Source of the DNA: Pseudomonas sediminis
GTDB lineage: Bacteria; Pseudomonadota; Gammaproteobacteria; Pseudomonadales; Pseudomonadaceae
Direction of reading: 5' to 3'
DNA length: 64,000 nucleotides
Assembly (NCBI RefSeq): GCF_039555755.1
Contig: NZ_CP154631.1
Coordinates: forward strand, 2,418,001 to 2,482,000
Shown: positions 1-8,614 of the stretch, piece after piece
Numbering within the stretch: the first letter of the stretch is position 1
Layout of the letters: each line of letters opens with the position of its first letter
The notes under the pieces: model-generated
Told to the model about the DNA's origin: nothing
The model's database searches: none
The model's input: the letters and a program-made list of their open reading frames with translations, nothing else
Program-made: the position numbers and the translations under genes

Positions 1-435
1 CTGCAACTGCTCGGTTTGACCACGCCGACGCCGCTGGCCGTGATCGAACGACGCTGGTGTTGGCTGCGCGGTCGCGCTTACCTGATTACCGACTATTGTG
101 GCGGGCAGGATATAATCGCCCGTTTCGAGGCATACAAGCAGGCAACACCCCCGGAAACCGAGCTGCTGGCGCTGGATCGACTGTTCGCTGCCCTGCTGCG
201 CGAACGCATCAGCCATGGTGATTTCAAGGGGCATAACCTGTTCTGGGATGTTGAACTGGGCGCCTGGTCGCTGATCGACCTCGATGCCATGCGTCAGCAT
301 CGCAGTGCACACAGTTTCGCCCGGGCCTATGCCCGCGACCGCGCCCGTTTTCTGCGCAACTGGCCGGCGGACTCAGCTCTGCACCAGTTGCTCGACCAAC
401 GTTTACCGCAGGTGCCCGGCACCTGCCCGAATTAG
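1..435 (+). CDS. LPS core kinase, 3' end only (WaaP/InaA-type fold)
   Basis: The reading frame is open from base 1, so the gene begins upstream of the window and only its C-terminal 144 codons are present. The motif HGDFKGHNL (bases 214-240) is the catalytic loop of the LPS kinase/InaA fold, with the catalytic Asp and metal-binding Asn intact, and LIDLDAM (271-291) is the DFG-like metal site. Family members phosphorylate heptose of the inner core LPS on the cytoplasmic side. In P. aeruginosa a kinase gene (PA5006, wapQ) lies directly before the carbamoyltransferase gene, as here, so this is probably its counterpart. It ends 12 bases before the wapO start. Family assignment is firm; the exact substrate is inferred from position. 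Confidence 0.82.
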   Translation: MQLLGLTTPTPLAVIERRWCWLRGRAYLITDYCGGQDIIARFEAYKQATPPETELLALDRLFAALLRERISHGDFKGHNLFWDVELGAWSLIDLDAMRQHRSAHSFARAYARDRARFLRNWPADSALHQLLDQRLPQVPGTCPN

Positions 436-447
436 AGGCTCAAACCT

Positions 448-2202
448 GTGGCACTGACCATTCTCGGCCTGTCCGGCGCCCTCAGTCACGATCCGTCCGC
501 CGCGCTGTACATCGACGGCAAGCTGATCGCGGCCGTGGAAGAGGAGCGCTTCGTGCGCGACAAGCATGCGAAGAACCGCATGCCCTACGAGTCGGCCAAA
601 TTCTGCCTGGAGCAAGCCGGGGTCAAGCCCTCGGATGTCGACGTGGTAGCGATTCCCTTCGCCCCCATCAGCATCTTCGAGAAGGCCCGCTGGCAGTACG
701 CCAAGCGCTATGCCTACGCCCCGGATCGCGCTCTCGATGCCATCCTGTTCGGCAACCGCCGCTACAAGCGCTACAAGAAGCGCATCGAGTGGTGCCTGGT
801 ACAGCTCGGCTTCGACCTGAAGAAGATCAAGATCGAGCCGGTCGAGCACCACCTGGCGCACGCTTCCAGCGCCTATCACTGCTCGGGCTTCCAGGAAAAA
901 ACCGCGATCCTCGGCATCGACGGCAAGGGCGAGTACGCCACGACCTTCTTCGGCTATGGCGAGAACGGCAAGATCCACAAGATCAAGGAATTCTACGATC
1001 CGGATTCGCTCGGCGGTCTCTACGGTGCGATCACCGAGTACCTGGGTTTCGAGATGCTCGATGGCGAGTTCAAGGTCATGGGCATGGCGCCTTATGGCGA
1101 TGCTGCCAAGTACGATTTCTCGCGTCTGGCCAAGTTCGAGAACGGCGAGCTGATCATCAACACCGAGTACGCCAACGTCATTGGTTTCCGTCGCTACAAG
1201 GAAAATGGCAAGGGCTACTACTTCTCGCCCAAACTGATCGAATGGCTCGGGCCGAAGCGTGAGGGCGATATCGCCGACGACCCTTACATCCATTACGCGG
1301 CCAGCATGCAGGCGCTGTTCGAGAAGTTGGCGCTGCAGATGATGGAGTACTACCTGGGCGACATCCTCAAGGAAACTGGCAAGATCGCCTTCGCTGGCGG
1401 CTGCGCGCTGAACGTCAAGCTCAACCAGAAGATCATCGCCCGCGATGACGTCAAGGAGCTGTTCGTGCAGCCGGCTTCCGGTGATGCCGGCACCGCCGTT
1501 GGTGCTGCCGCCTACGTCTCGCATAAGCGTGGCGTGCCGGTGGAGAAGATGGAGCACGTCTACCTCGGCCCCTCGTACAGCAACGAAGAGGTTATCGCCG
1601 CTTGCGCCAAGCACCCGAACCAGCCGGTTTTCAAACGCATCGACAACACGGCTGAGCGCATCGCCAAGATCATGGTCGATGGCAACCCGGTGGCCTGGTT
1701 CCAGGGCCGTATGGAGTTTGGCCCGCGCGCCCTCGGTGGCCGTTCGATCATCGGTTGCCCAAGCATTCCGGGCGTCGCCGACCGCATCAACGAGCAGATC
1801 AAGTTCCGCGAGCGCTGGAGACCCTTCTGCCCGTCCATGCTCGACACCGTGGCGGCGAAGATGCTCAAGGTGGATCACCCGAGCCCGTTCATGACCTTCA
1901 CCTTCGAGGTGAACGAAGAGTGGAAAGAGCGCGTCAGCGAAGTGGTGCATGAAGACGGCACCTCGCGCGCTCAGGTGCTGGAGCGCCAGTACAACCCGCG
2001 CTGGTATGACCTGATGCTGGAGTTGGAGAAGCTCACCGGCAATGGTGTTTCGCTGAACACCTCGCTCAACCGTCGTGGCGAGCCAATGATCTGTTCGCCG
2101 ACCGATGCGCTGAACATGTTCTACGGCTCGGACCTGCAATACCTGATCATGGAAGACGTACTTGTGGTCAAGGACGGCAAGGATTGGTATGACAGCGTCT
2201 GA
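448..2202 (+). CDS. wapO: LPS core carbamoyltransferase (NodU/CmcH family)
   Basis: This 584-residue protein has the NodU/CmcH/TobZ two-part layout. The N-terminal domain opens with a glycine-rich nucleotide-binding segment (LGLSGALSHDPSAAL) followed by AAVEEERF. The C-terminal Sua5-like half carries the motif WFQGRMEFGPRALGGRSI near residue 425. Such enzymes use carbamoyl phosphate and ATP to O-carbamoylate sugars; in Pseudomonas WapO carbamoylates heptose II of the LPS inner core. It starts at GTG, with AGAGG a few bases upstream. The preceding gene is a core kinase and the next gene, wapH, begins inside the last codons of this one, which implies translational coupling. Function assignment combines family motifs and conserved neighbourhood. 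Confidence 0.9.
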   Translation: MALTILGLSGALSHDPSAALYIDGKLIAAVEEERFVRDKHAKNRMPYESAKFCLEQAGVKPSDVDVVAIPFAPISIFEKARWQYAKRYAYAPDRALDAILFGNRRYKRYKKRIEWCLVQLGFDLKKIKIEPVEHHLAHASSAYHCSGFQEKTAILGIDGKGEYATTFFGYGENGKIHKIKEFYDPDSLGGLYGAITEYLGFEMLDGEFKVMGMAPYGDAAKYDFSRLAKFENGELIINTEYANVIGFRRYKENGKGYYFSPKLIEWLGPKREGDIADDPYIHYAASMQALFEKLALQMMEYYLGDILKETGKIAFAGGCALNVKLNQKIIARDDVKELFVQPASGDAGTAVGAAAYVSHKRGVPVEKMEHVYLGPSYSNEEVIAACAKHPNQPVFKRIDNTAERIAKIMVDGNPVAWFQGRMEFGPRALGGRSIIGCPSIPGVADRINEQIKFRERWRPFCPSMLDTVAAKMLKVDHPSPFMTFTFEVNEEWKERVSEVVHEDGTSRAQVLERQYNPRWYDLMLELEKLTGNGVSLNTSLNRRGEPMICSPTDALNMFYGSDLQYLIMEDVLVVKDGKDWYDSV

Positions 2203-3322
2203 GCAGGCCTCTGGCGCGGCGCAGCGCTGGGTTCTGCAGTTTTGCCATGGTTATGACGGCCCTTTTCTGGATTGTGCGCGGCAGTATGCGGTGCTATTCA
2301 AGGGCTCGCCTTACAAGGTCTGCACCGTCTACCTGACTGGTAAGCCGTCAGCGGAGGTCGAGCGCGGCTCGGCGTCCGACGAGGTGATCTTCCTCGACTA
2401 TTCCAGCGCGCAGGTGCGCGGTCTCAAGTTGGGGGCAATCCGCGATTTGCGCCGGATCGCTGCTTCGCGTGATTTCGGCCTGTGCATCGCGCACCGCTTC
2501 AAACCGATCTATGTCGCGCTGCTTGGCAGCCGCCTACCGGTGATCGGCGTGCATCACGCCTTTGGCGACTACAAGCGCCGTTCGCGGCAGATGTTCGCCA
2601 ACCTTTTCCGCAAGCGCCTGATGCTTCTCGGCGTCTCCAATGCCGTGCGCGACGACATGCGCGCCTGCCTGTCCGATTGGCCGACAGAGCGCATCGAGAC
2701 ACTCTATAACCGAATCGACGTCGCTTCAGTGCAGGCCGATCAGGTATCCCGCGAGGCCGCGCGTGAACATCTGGCTTTGCCCCAGGATGCCTGGGTGGTC
2801 GGCAACGTCGGCCGCCTGCACCCGGACAAGGACCAGGCCACGCTCATCCGTGGTTTTGCTCAGGCCTTGCCGCAGCTACCAACTGGTAGCCTGCTGGTGA
2901 TCATGGGCAGTGGCCGTCTGGAAGCCGATCTCAAGGCCTTGGCGGCTGAGCTGGGCGTCAGCGAGTCGGTGCGTTTTCTCGGCCAGGTGTCGAATGCAAG
3001 GCGCTATTTCAAGGCGTTCGACGTATTCGCCCTGACCTCCGATCACGAGCCATTTGGCATGGTGCTGCTGGAAGCGATGGCCGCCGGAGTGCCGGTGCTG
3101 GCGACCGATTGTGGAGGGGCTCCCGAGGTTGTGTGTGAGCCGCAAGCACTGTTTCCGCTGGGCGACGCTGCGACGTTGGCGTCTCGTTTGTCGGTTGTAT
3201 CAAGCACTGATTGGAAACCGATCGAGCACGGTGTGAAGGGCTGTTTCACGGACGAGGGCGCTCATGCGTGTTTCTGGTCGCGGCCGGGTGTCGTGTGTCT
3301 AGCGCAGTCGAGGAAACCATGA
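2189..3322 (+). CDS. wapH: LPS core glycosyltransferase, GT4 family
   Basis: A 377-residue GT-B glycosyltransferase. The C-terminal Glycos_transf_1 domain shows VGNVGRLHPDKDQATLI, then the nucleotide-sugar segment EPFGMVLLEAMAAGVPVLATD with the conserved E-x7-E pattern. It would add a hexose to the LPS outer core in the cytoplasm. The ATG at 2189 lies within the end of wapO (14-base overlap). The order after wapO matches PA5005-PA5004 of P. aeruginosa, so the wapH name rests on synteny plus family. The C-terminal tail after the GT domain looks shorter than I would expect, but the frame runs through an FTDEGAHACFWS-like ending, so I do not call a frameshift. The stop overlaps the next start as ATGA. 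Confidence 0.82.
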   Translation: MTASEQASGAAQRWVLQFCHGYDGPFLDCARQYAVLFKGSPYKVCTVYLTGKPSAEVERGSASDEVIFLDYSSAQVRGLKLGAIRDLRRIAASRDFGLCIAHRFKPIYVALLGSRLPVIGVHHAFGDYKRRSRQMFANLFRKRLMLLGVSNAVRDDMRACLSDWPTERIETLYNRIDVASVQADQVSREAAREHLALPQDAWVVGNVGRLHPDKDQATLIRGFAQALPQLPTGSLLVIMGSGRLEADLKALAAELGVSESVRFLGQVSNARRYFKAFDVFALTSDHEPFGMVLLEAMAAGVPVLATDCGGAPEVVCEPQALFPLGDAATLASRLSVVSSTDWKPIEHGVKGCFTDEGAHACFWSRPGVVCLAQSRKP

Positions 3323-4377
3323 TGCCTGAGCGCGTATCCAGGCAGCTGGTTTATCTGGTTTACGGAGGTAAGCTGGAATATCATCAGGAGGCCAAGTACA
3401 GCATCCTCTCGGCCCTGCACCATGCCCAGGGAGCCTGCCCTCGAATTCTGCTGTACACCGATGAGCCCGAGCAGTTCCGCGGTTGGCCGGTCGATCTGAT
3501 CACGCTCGATGCCGAGACCTTGAAGACCTGGACAGGCCCTGCAACTTACCTGCACCGTCGAAAAGCTGCTGCCATTCGTGATGCATTGCAGTATGCCGAG
3601 CAAAGCATTTTCATCGATACGGACACCTTCTTTCTGGATTCTCCGGTGAGGCTCTTCGAGCGTCTGGCAAAAGCGCCGTGGCTTGTCGATGAAATCGAAG
3701 GTATCTGGAAAGAGTACAAGGGCGAGCCCCTGCATGATGTATTGGCGCCCTATTTGGCAGAACGGCATGGAGTCGATCAGCAGATGTTGCTGATCAACTC
3801 TGGCGTTCTGGGTTTCCAGGCAGATGCCTCTGGTTTGATGGATGAGGTGCTGAGTCTCATTGATGTCATGCATCCGATGGTTCCCAAGATTCATATCATC
3901 GAGCAATTCGCCGTTGGAGTGGCGGCCAGACACCTGGGGCGGCCTGCGGAGTCTCGCGGGGTGATCAAGCATTATTTTTCGGGGAAGAATTATTGGCGTC
4001 ACCTGGTCGCTGCGTTCTTTCGGCGCCATGGTGACGCGTTCTCAGAGCTCGCCGTGCAGGCAGTTCTTGAGATGCCAACCACAAAGCCGAGGCCTGCTTT
4101 GGGGCACCGTTTGTACTTTCGTTTGCGAAGTCTGTTCCTACCCTCCCGAGCCCGCTCTCATGCCAAGCTGGCGTACTACGCTGCAGTGATGCGCGCCGAT
4201 CCCTACGCTGAGGCCTGTGGCCATGGCTATGCAGAGGAGTTGCGGCGCAAAGCCATTCCCGCAGGTGAAAGCCTGAGCATGCAACCCTGGAGCAAGATAT
4301 TGAGTGGGCAGCAGAAGCGGTATCTGGCGAGGCTGCTGGGTGAGGCTGCTTCAGGGAGCTCTCGTGATCTTTCCTAA
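3319..4377 (+). CDS. putative nucleotide-sugar transferase with DTD motif
   Basis: This 352-residue protein has features of a GT-A (GT8-like) glycosyltransferase. There is an N-terminal alpha/beta region (LVYLVYGG), a basic RRK at 80-82, and FIDTDTFF with the Asp-x-Asp metal/nucleotide site at residues 100-102. No signal peptide is visible. Two in-frame ATGs occur at 3319 and 3322; the first forms an ATGA overlap with the wapH stop, and AGGA just upstream serves either. I recognise no specific family name, and no counterpart is obvious at this place in the P. aeruginosa core cluster. By location it probably adds an outer-core sugar, but donor and acceptor are unknown. Confidence 0.68.
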   Translation: MMPERVSRQLVYLVYGGKLEYHQEAKYSILSALHHAQGACPRILLYTDEPEQFRGWPVDLITLDAETLKTWTGPATYLHRRKAAAIRDALQYAEQSIFIDTDTFFLDSPVRLFERLAKAPWLVDEIEGIWKEYKGEPLHDVLAPYLAERHGVDQQMLLINSGVLGFQADASGLMDEVLSLIDVMHPMVPKIHIIEQFAVGVAARHLGRPAESRGVIKHYFSGKNYWRHLVAAFFRRHGDAFSELAVQAVLEMPTTKPRPALGHRLYFRLRSLFLPSRARSHAKLAYYAAVMRADPYAEACGHGYAEELRRKAIPAGESLSMQPWSKILSGQQKRYLARLLGEAASGSSRDLS

Positions 4378-4392
4378 TCGCGTATTCGAGGT

Positions 4393-5364
4393 GTGCCTTT
4401 GAACGTGCTTTTTCTCGTCCAGGCCGAGCAACGAGCGATACTGGATCGACTGTACGATGGTATTGCACAAGCGTGCGATAGCTGTGATATCCGTTGGCTG
4501 AGCAGCGATGAACAAGCCAATCTGCAGCGTTACTTCCGTGAGCACGTGGATGTATCGCGTTACGACAGAATTCTCTTCTTTCTGCGTTTCAAGAAAGAAA
4601 TGCGTCAATGGCGTTTTATTCGCACCCTGCCCAATCTGGTTATCCTGGAACACGACGCCTACCAGAACTACATCCCCTGTAAGTACACGGGCAAGTTCAG
4701 CGCGCATTACCGGCGGATGCCCTGGGTGCGCATCATCAGTTCCGGTGCACAGGTCAGCCAGCGTTTGTGCGATGAGGGCTTCGACGCCTGTTTCGTGCCC
4801 AAGGGCTATGACCAGGCGTTGCTCTCCTATCAGGGCCGGGAGCGGGATATCGAGCTGGCTTTCGTCGGCAGCACCAAGAGCGTGGCCTACAGTGGGCGCA
4901 AGGCGCTACTCGATGAGCTCGGGCAGGTCGAGAATCTGCTCGTAACCAAGACCAAATCGGGTGAGGAGTATTGCGATACGCTCAACCGCATTCGCTTCTT
5001 CGTGAGTGCCGATGTCGGTATGGGCGAGTACATGATCAAGAATTTCGAGGCCATGGCATGCGGTTGTGTGCTGCTGGCCTATGATCATGGGGAGCAGGAA
5101 AATGCGGCTCTCGGTTTCGTCGATATGCACAACTTGGTTCTGTATCGAAACGTCGCCGAATTGCGCGAGAAGCTGCATATGTTGCGGCAGGATCCGTCCA
5201 GAACTGCAGCTATCGCCGAGGCGGGGCGTCAACTGGCCGAGCAATACTATGGTTTCGCCGCCATCGGGCACCAGATCGTCGAGGCCATGCGTCCGCCGTT
5301 ACGTCGGGCATCGCAGCCTTCCTGGTTGCAGTTGCAGCTGCGCAAGGTTGGCGTTTACTACTAA
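4393..5364 (+). CDS. CgeB/YkvP-like glycosyltransferase
   Basis: A 323-residue protein resembling the CgeB-like GT-B glycosyltransferases. The C-terminal half contains VGSTKSVAYSGRKALL, a SADVGMGEYMIKNFEAMACG segment with the nucleotide-sugar binding E-A-M-A-C-G motif, then VLLAYDHG. A C-terminal region of aromatic and basic residues could help membrane association. The start is uncertain: GTG at 4393 is the longest, while TTG at 4399 is better spaced from GAGG at 4388 and would give MNVLFLV. It sits 15 bases after the preceding transferase and 11 before the next, inside the core operon. Role in outer-core assembly is inferred from context. Confidence 0.72.
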   Translation: MPLNVLFLVQAEQRAILDRLYDGIAQACDSCDIRWLSSDEQANLQRYFREHVDVSRYDRILFFLRFKKEMRQWRFIRTLPNLVILEHDAYQNYIPCKYTGKFSAHYRRMPWVRIISSGAQVSQRLCDEGFDACFVPKGYDQALLSYQGRERDIELAFVGSTKSVAYSGRKALLDELGQVENLLVTKTKSGEEYCDTLNRIRFFVSADVGMGEYMIKNFEAMACGCVLLAYDHGEQENAALGFVDMHNLVLYRNVAELREKLHMLRQDPSRTAAIAEAGRQLAEQYYGFAAIGHQIVEAMRPPLRRASQPSWLQLQLRKVGVYY

Positions 5365-5375
5365 GGCAGGTGCCA

Positions 5376-6473
5376 GTGGATATCCTCAACATCATGTGGG
5401 GAGGCGGCCCGGCATTCGTCTCCGTGCACAAGGTGCACCGCGAAATTCTCCGCTTCGGCGAGCCCGGCGCGTCAATCAGTAGCCTTTTGCTGCAGGGTGG
5501 CGAGGCGGGCGCACTGGCGGAAGTCGGAGAAGTTTCGTGTCTTGAGCTGTCCTCTGCGCGTATCAAGGGGCGCGGTCTTAATGCGCTACGACGCTGGTTC
5601 GACCGCCGACGTCTGGCCGCAGTGCTGGTCTCGCGCCAGCCACGGGTGGTGCTGCTAGACGGCATTGGTGTGGCCGCCTACGTTCTTCCAATACTGTCTG
5701 CACTGAGCGAGGTGCGGGTCATTGTGCTGTTTCACGGCCACAAGCGCCTCAGGCCTGATCAGGTCAGGCTGCTGCAGCGGTTCCCGGCCGACAGACTGCA
5801 GTTGGTGGCGGTTTCTGAAACGCTGGCTGGCGATCTTGAGCGTCAGGTCGGGCGTAGTGTTCTTGGCGGTCGCATCGCTCTGGAGCCGACCACGCTGCGA
5901 GCGTCGCTCAAGAGCAGGGAGGATGCCCAGCGTGCTCTGGGTTTGCCAGTGGCCGCAACGGGGCGCACGATCGGGGCTGTGGGCCGGCTAGTCGCCGAGA
6001 AGGGCTTCGCTCTGCTGATCGAGGCGGTGGCCGGCTGGTTGAAGGCTCATCCCGGAGATCGCCTGGTGATAGTCGGTGAAGGACCGGAACGGGAGGCCTT
6101 GCTTGCGCTGGCGCAGAGGCTTGGCGTCGTCGACCAGGTCTATCTGCCGGGTCATGTCGCAGAGGCCCCGCGCTTGTATCAGGCGTTCGACCTGCTATGT
6201 ATCCCGTCTCGTCAGGAGGGCCTGGGATTGGTGCTGCCTGAGGCTGTCATCGCTGGCATCCCCGTACTGGCAACAGATCTACCCGTCTTCCGCGAACAGC
6301 TGGCCGGAGATTTCGGCTTGCAGGCTTCTGATCGCAAGGATGCCTGGGAGGTTGCCCTGCATCAGCATCTGCAGGGCGATTTGGCGGCGTTGGCGCAGGC
6401 GCAGCAGCAAGGCCTTGATCCCGAGGGCGCCTGGTTGCGCTTCAGCGAGGATTACCGCGCGTTGTTGCGTTAG
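5376..6473 (+). CDS. GT4-family glycosyltransferase, LPS core
   Basis: A 365-residue GT-B glycosyltransferase. The N-terminal domain starts MDILNIMWGGG, and the C-terminal Glycos_transf_1 domain has IGAVGRLVAEKGFALLIEA, VIVGEGPERE and SRQEGLGLVLPEAVIAGIPV, with the E-x7-E donor-binding pair intact. GTG at 5376 is chosen over GTG at 5370 because AAGG at 5363-5366 is correctly spaced from it. It lies 11 bases after the previous gene and ends by overlapping the convergent kinase-fold gene by 4 bases. It may correspond to PA5001/Ssg, a cell-surface sugar transferase of P. aeruginosa, but I cannot prove orthology, so no symbol is given. Confidence 0.8.
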   Translation: MDILNIMWGGGPAFVSVHKVHREILRFGEPGASISSLLLQGGEAGALAEVGEVSCLELSSARIKGRGLNALRRWFDRRRLAAVLVSRQPRVVLLDGIGVAAYVLPILSALSEVRVIVLFHGHKRLRPDQVRLLQRFPADRLQLVAVSETLAGDLERQVGRSVLGGRIALEPTTLRASLKSREDAQRALGLPVAATGRTIGAVGRLVAEKGFALLIEAVAGWLKAHPGDRLVIVGEGPEREALLALAQRLGVVDQVYLPGHVAEAPRLYQAFDLLCIPSRQEGLGLVLPEAVIAGIPVLATDLPVFREQLAGDFGLQASDRKDAWEVALHQHLQGDLAALAQAQQQGLDPEGAWLRFSEDYRALLR

Positions 6474-7078
6474 TCGTCCAGAACTGCCGTAGTCAGGGCG
6501 GCCATTGGGAACTGCTCCGCTAGGCCGAGGTTTTTCAGCAGACGCGTAAAGTGGGCGAGGTTGCGCCTGGCCTTGGCCTTCGATAAAGGCCGGCGTTGAA
6601 CGCTCAGGTCGGCAATGTCGATCAGGCCCAGCGAGCCTTCCGGTGTTCGTACGATATTGCCCAGGTGAAGCGAGCGGAAATAGATACCGCGAAGGTGCAA
6701 GGTGCGAATGAAGTCGACCAGATTCGGTAGCTGCGTGGTGAAGGCAGTCGGGTCTTCCAGATAGATATCCTTGAGCGTTCTTCCTTGCAGCGGGCTATAC
6801 AGCACCGCGCTCAGCGAGGTGTCCTCCAGTTGATACAGTTCCAATGGAGTGAGTGTGGGGATGCCGAGTGATTTCAGGCGCTTGGCATTGAGCCAGAAAC
6901 GATCCGAATAGGGAACGAACAGCGCCGAGGAGAGCAGGCGCTTGCGTCTGAAGAGTTTGAGAAAGTTACCGTCGGCCAATCTGTACACTTTGGGGCCGAG
7001 ACTGTCCTCCTCCAGAACCTGTGCGTCGGCCGTCAGGGTGGCTAGCATGTTGTTGCTTAGTTTGGTTTTGATGGGCAT
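6470..7078 (-). CDS. LPS kinase-fold protein lacking the catalytic Asp (PA4998-like)
   Basis: A 202-residue protein of the Kdo/WaaP (InaA, toluene tolerance) kinase fold. NFLKLFRR supplies the likely ATP-site lysine near residue 41. The catalytic loop reads FRSLHLGNIV, with Asn141 in place but Ser136 where Asp is normally found. LIDIADL keeps the metal-binding Asp154. Position next to waaL and msbA matches PA4998 of P. aeruginosa. It is transcribed against the glycosyltransferase operon, and its start faces a roughly 220-base divergent spacer shared with waaL. Either it is a pseudokinase or it uses another base; the change could be typical of this subfamily. Confidence 0.75.
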   Translation of the reverse strand: MPIKTKLSNNMLATLTADAQVLEEDSLGPKVYRLADGNFLKLFRRKRLLSSALFVPYSDRFWLNAKRLKSLGIPTLTPLELYQLEDTSLSAVLYSPLQGRTLKDIYLEDPTAFTTQLPNLVDFIRTLHLRGIYFRSLHLGNIVRTPEGSLGLIDIADLSVQRRPLSKAKARRNLAHFTRLLKNLGLAEQFPMAALTTAVLDD

Positions 7079-7299
7079 GAAGTGGGCCGGGCGTTCAATT
7101 GGCTGTCAAACCAGCGAGTATATGAGAGTTCAGCGCTGGATACGGCTTCGCTCGCGTTGATCGATCGCTGCGCTAAAAGCGAGGTAAATCAATTGTGTAG
7201 CGTGAGTCATTGGGGGCGAGCCATCCTCTTGATGGCGTGTAGAATATCATCCTCTGAATACATGGCCGTCATCAGATGGCCCATCTTACTGGAGTGAAG
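7079..7299. other. divergent promoter region between kinase-fold gene and waaL
   Basis: This 221-base spacer separates two divergent LPS genes and should hold both promoters. It is visibly more AT-rich than its neighbours. No clear sigma70 pair, dyad or terminator stands out by eye. A Shine-Dalgarno GGAG at its right end serves waaL. Confidence 0.5.
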
Positions 7300-8481
7300 A
7301 TGGTAGGCGTTCGTAGTGCCTGGGCGGTCGGCGTCCTGTGTATGGGATATCTGTGGTTTCTGTTCGGCATTGTCTGGGTGCCCAGTAACAAGCTCTATCA
7401 GCAGGGGCTGGTGTTGCTTCTATGGTTGCCAGTGCTGATCGCAGTGCTGGTGCTACACAAGCGGTTGCTGCCAGTCTGGCGAACCAACAAGGTATTTCTG
7501 GGGCTGTTGCTGATGCTGCTGGGCTGGGCGGCACTAAGCACACTCTGGACCGCCGCCGAAGAGCCACTCAAGGAGCTAAAACGGGTTCTGTATGTTGGCT
7601 TGTTTCTACTTTTATTTCAGATACTGGCCGAATTGCGATCGGCATTTGTCTGGAAAGGACTGGGCTTGGCCTTTGTCGCGCTAGCGCTCTCCTGTCCGGT
7701 CAGCTTCTATCTGTTTTATGTGCAAGGTATGCATCCGCTGTACGCAAGGTTGGATGGTATAGGGCAGGCCGGCCATCCCATTCTTGGCGCTTATGTGATG
7801 GCGTTGGCCGTCATGTGGGGGCTGCAGTTCATACCTCGTCAGCCTTGGCAACGCCTCGTGTGGGCCGGGTTGATCTCCCTGCTAATCGCATTTGTCGTGC
7901 TCGGGCAGAGCCGCGGTGCCATGTTGGCTCTCGCATTGGCTCTGCTGTCTATGCCGCTCTGGAACGGTGGGCGCATCGCCTGGCTGGTCGCACTGATTAC
8001 CTGCGCTTTGGCTGTTGTGGGTGCGGTGTTGTTCATGCCGTTTATCCTGGAGCGCGGCTTCTCCTATCGCCCGGAGATATTCGCCTCCAGTGTGCAGATG
8101 ATCATGCACAATCCCTGGCTCGGCCTGGGAATCGGTTCGGAGTACCGCGTATTTACTGCCAACTTCCCTGATGGGTTTGATCACTCCCACAATGCCTTCA
8201 CTCACGCGGCCATTGAGCTTGGGATTCCAGGTTTGTTGCTGTGGGGCGGGCTCTGGCTGGAGGCTTTTCGGGTCGCCTGGCTTCAACGCTCTTCGTGGGA
8301 AGGGCGTCTACTGCTGAGCAGTCTCCTGGTTGCCTTTGTCGCGTTGCAGTTTGACGCGGCCAGTCTCTGGGATAGCCCGCGAGCCGAGTGGTTTGTCTCC
8401 TGGCTACCGATCGGGCTAGCGATGGCGCTCGCCGCCCGTCGGGCTCGCTCTGCCGAGCCCGGGTTGCAAAGATTCGATTGA
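7300..8481 (+). CDS. waaL: O-antigen ligase, polytopic membrane protein
   Basis: A 393-residue integral membrane protein with about twelve hydrophobic segments. The family landmarks are present: GQSRGAMLAL, carrying the conserved Arg, and DHSHNAFTHAAIELGIPG, carrying the H-x-x-N motif whose His is required for ligation. WaaL transfers undecaprenyl-diphosphate-linked O-antigen onto the finished lipid A-core at the periplasmic face. ATG 7300 is preferred over ATG 7276 because GGAG lies just upstream. It stands between the PA4998-like gene and msbA, as in P. aeruginosa. No O-antigen synthesis genes are in the window. Confidence 0.88.
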   Translation: MVGVRSAWAVGVLCMGYLWFLFGIVWVPSNKLYQQGLVLLLWLPVLIAVLVLHKRLLPVWRTNKVFLGLLLMLLGWAALSTLWTAAEEPLKELKRVLYVGLFLLLFQILAELRSAFVWKGLGLAFVALALSCPVSFYLFYVQGMHPLYARLDGIGQAGHPILGAYVMALAVMWGLQFIPRQPWQRLVWAGLISLLIAFVVLGQSRGAMLALALALLSMPLWNGGRIAWLVALITCALAVVGAVLFMPFILERGFSYRPEIFASSVQMIMHNPWLGLGIGSEYRVFTANFPDGFDHSHNAFTHAAIELGIPGLLLWGGLWLEAFRVAWLQRSSWEGRLLLSSLLVAFVALQFDAASLWDSPRAEWFVSWLPIGLAMALAARRARSAEPGLQRFD

Positions 8482-8614
8482 ATCGGCCCGTCGTGCTCTT
8501 GAGGCTGCCCCAAGGAAGGGGCGTAAAAACTTCTCGATGTGCTTAGGTGCGTAGCGAGAGCGTGCTGTTACAATCCGCCCCTTGCTAATCCTGCCAGTGC
8601 GTGAGGCGAGCCGA

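Noticed and set aside
403..2139. Long open frame antisense to wapO (578 codons)
   Set aside because: It mirrors the codon structure of a clear carbamoyltransferase gene in high-GC DNA, and its translation has no recognisable domain.
3180..3322. Possible frameshift at the C-terminus of wapH
   Set aside because: The tail is short but stays in frame through an FTDEGAHACFWS-like ending and finishes in an ATGA overlap with the next gene.
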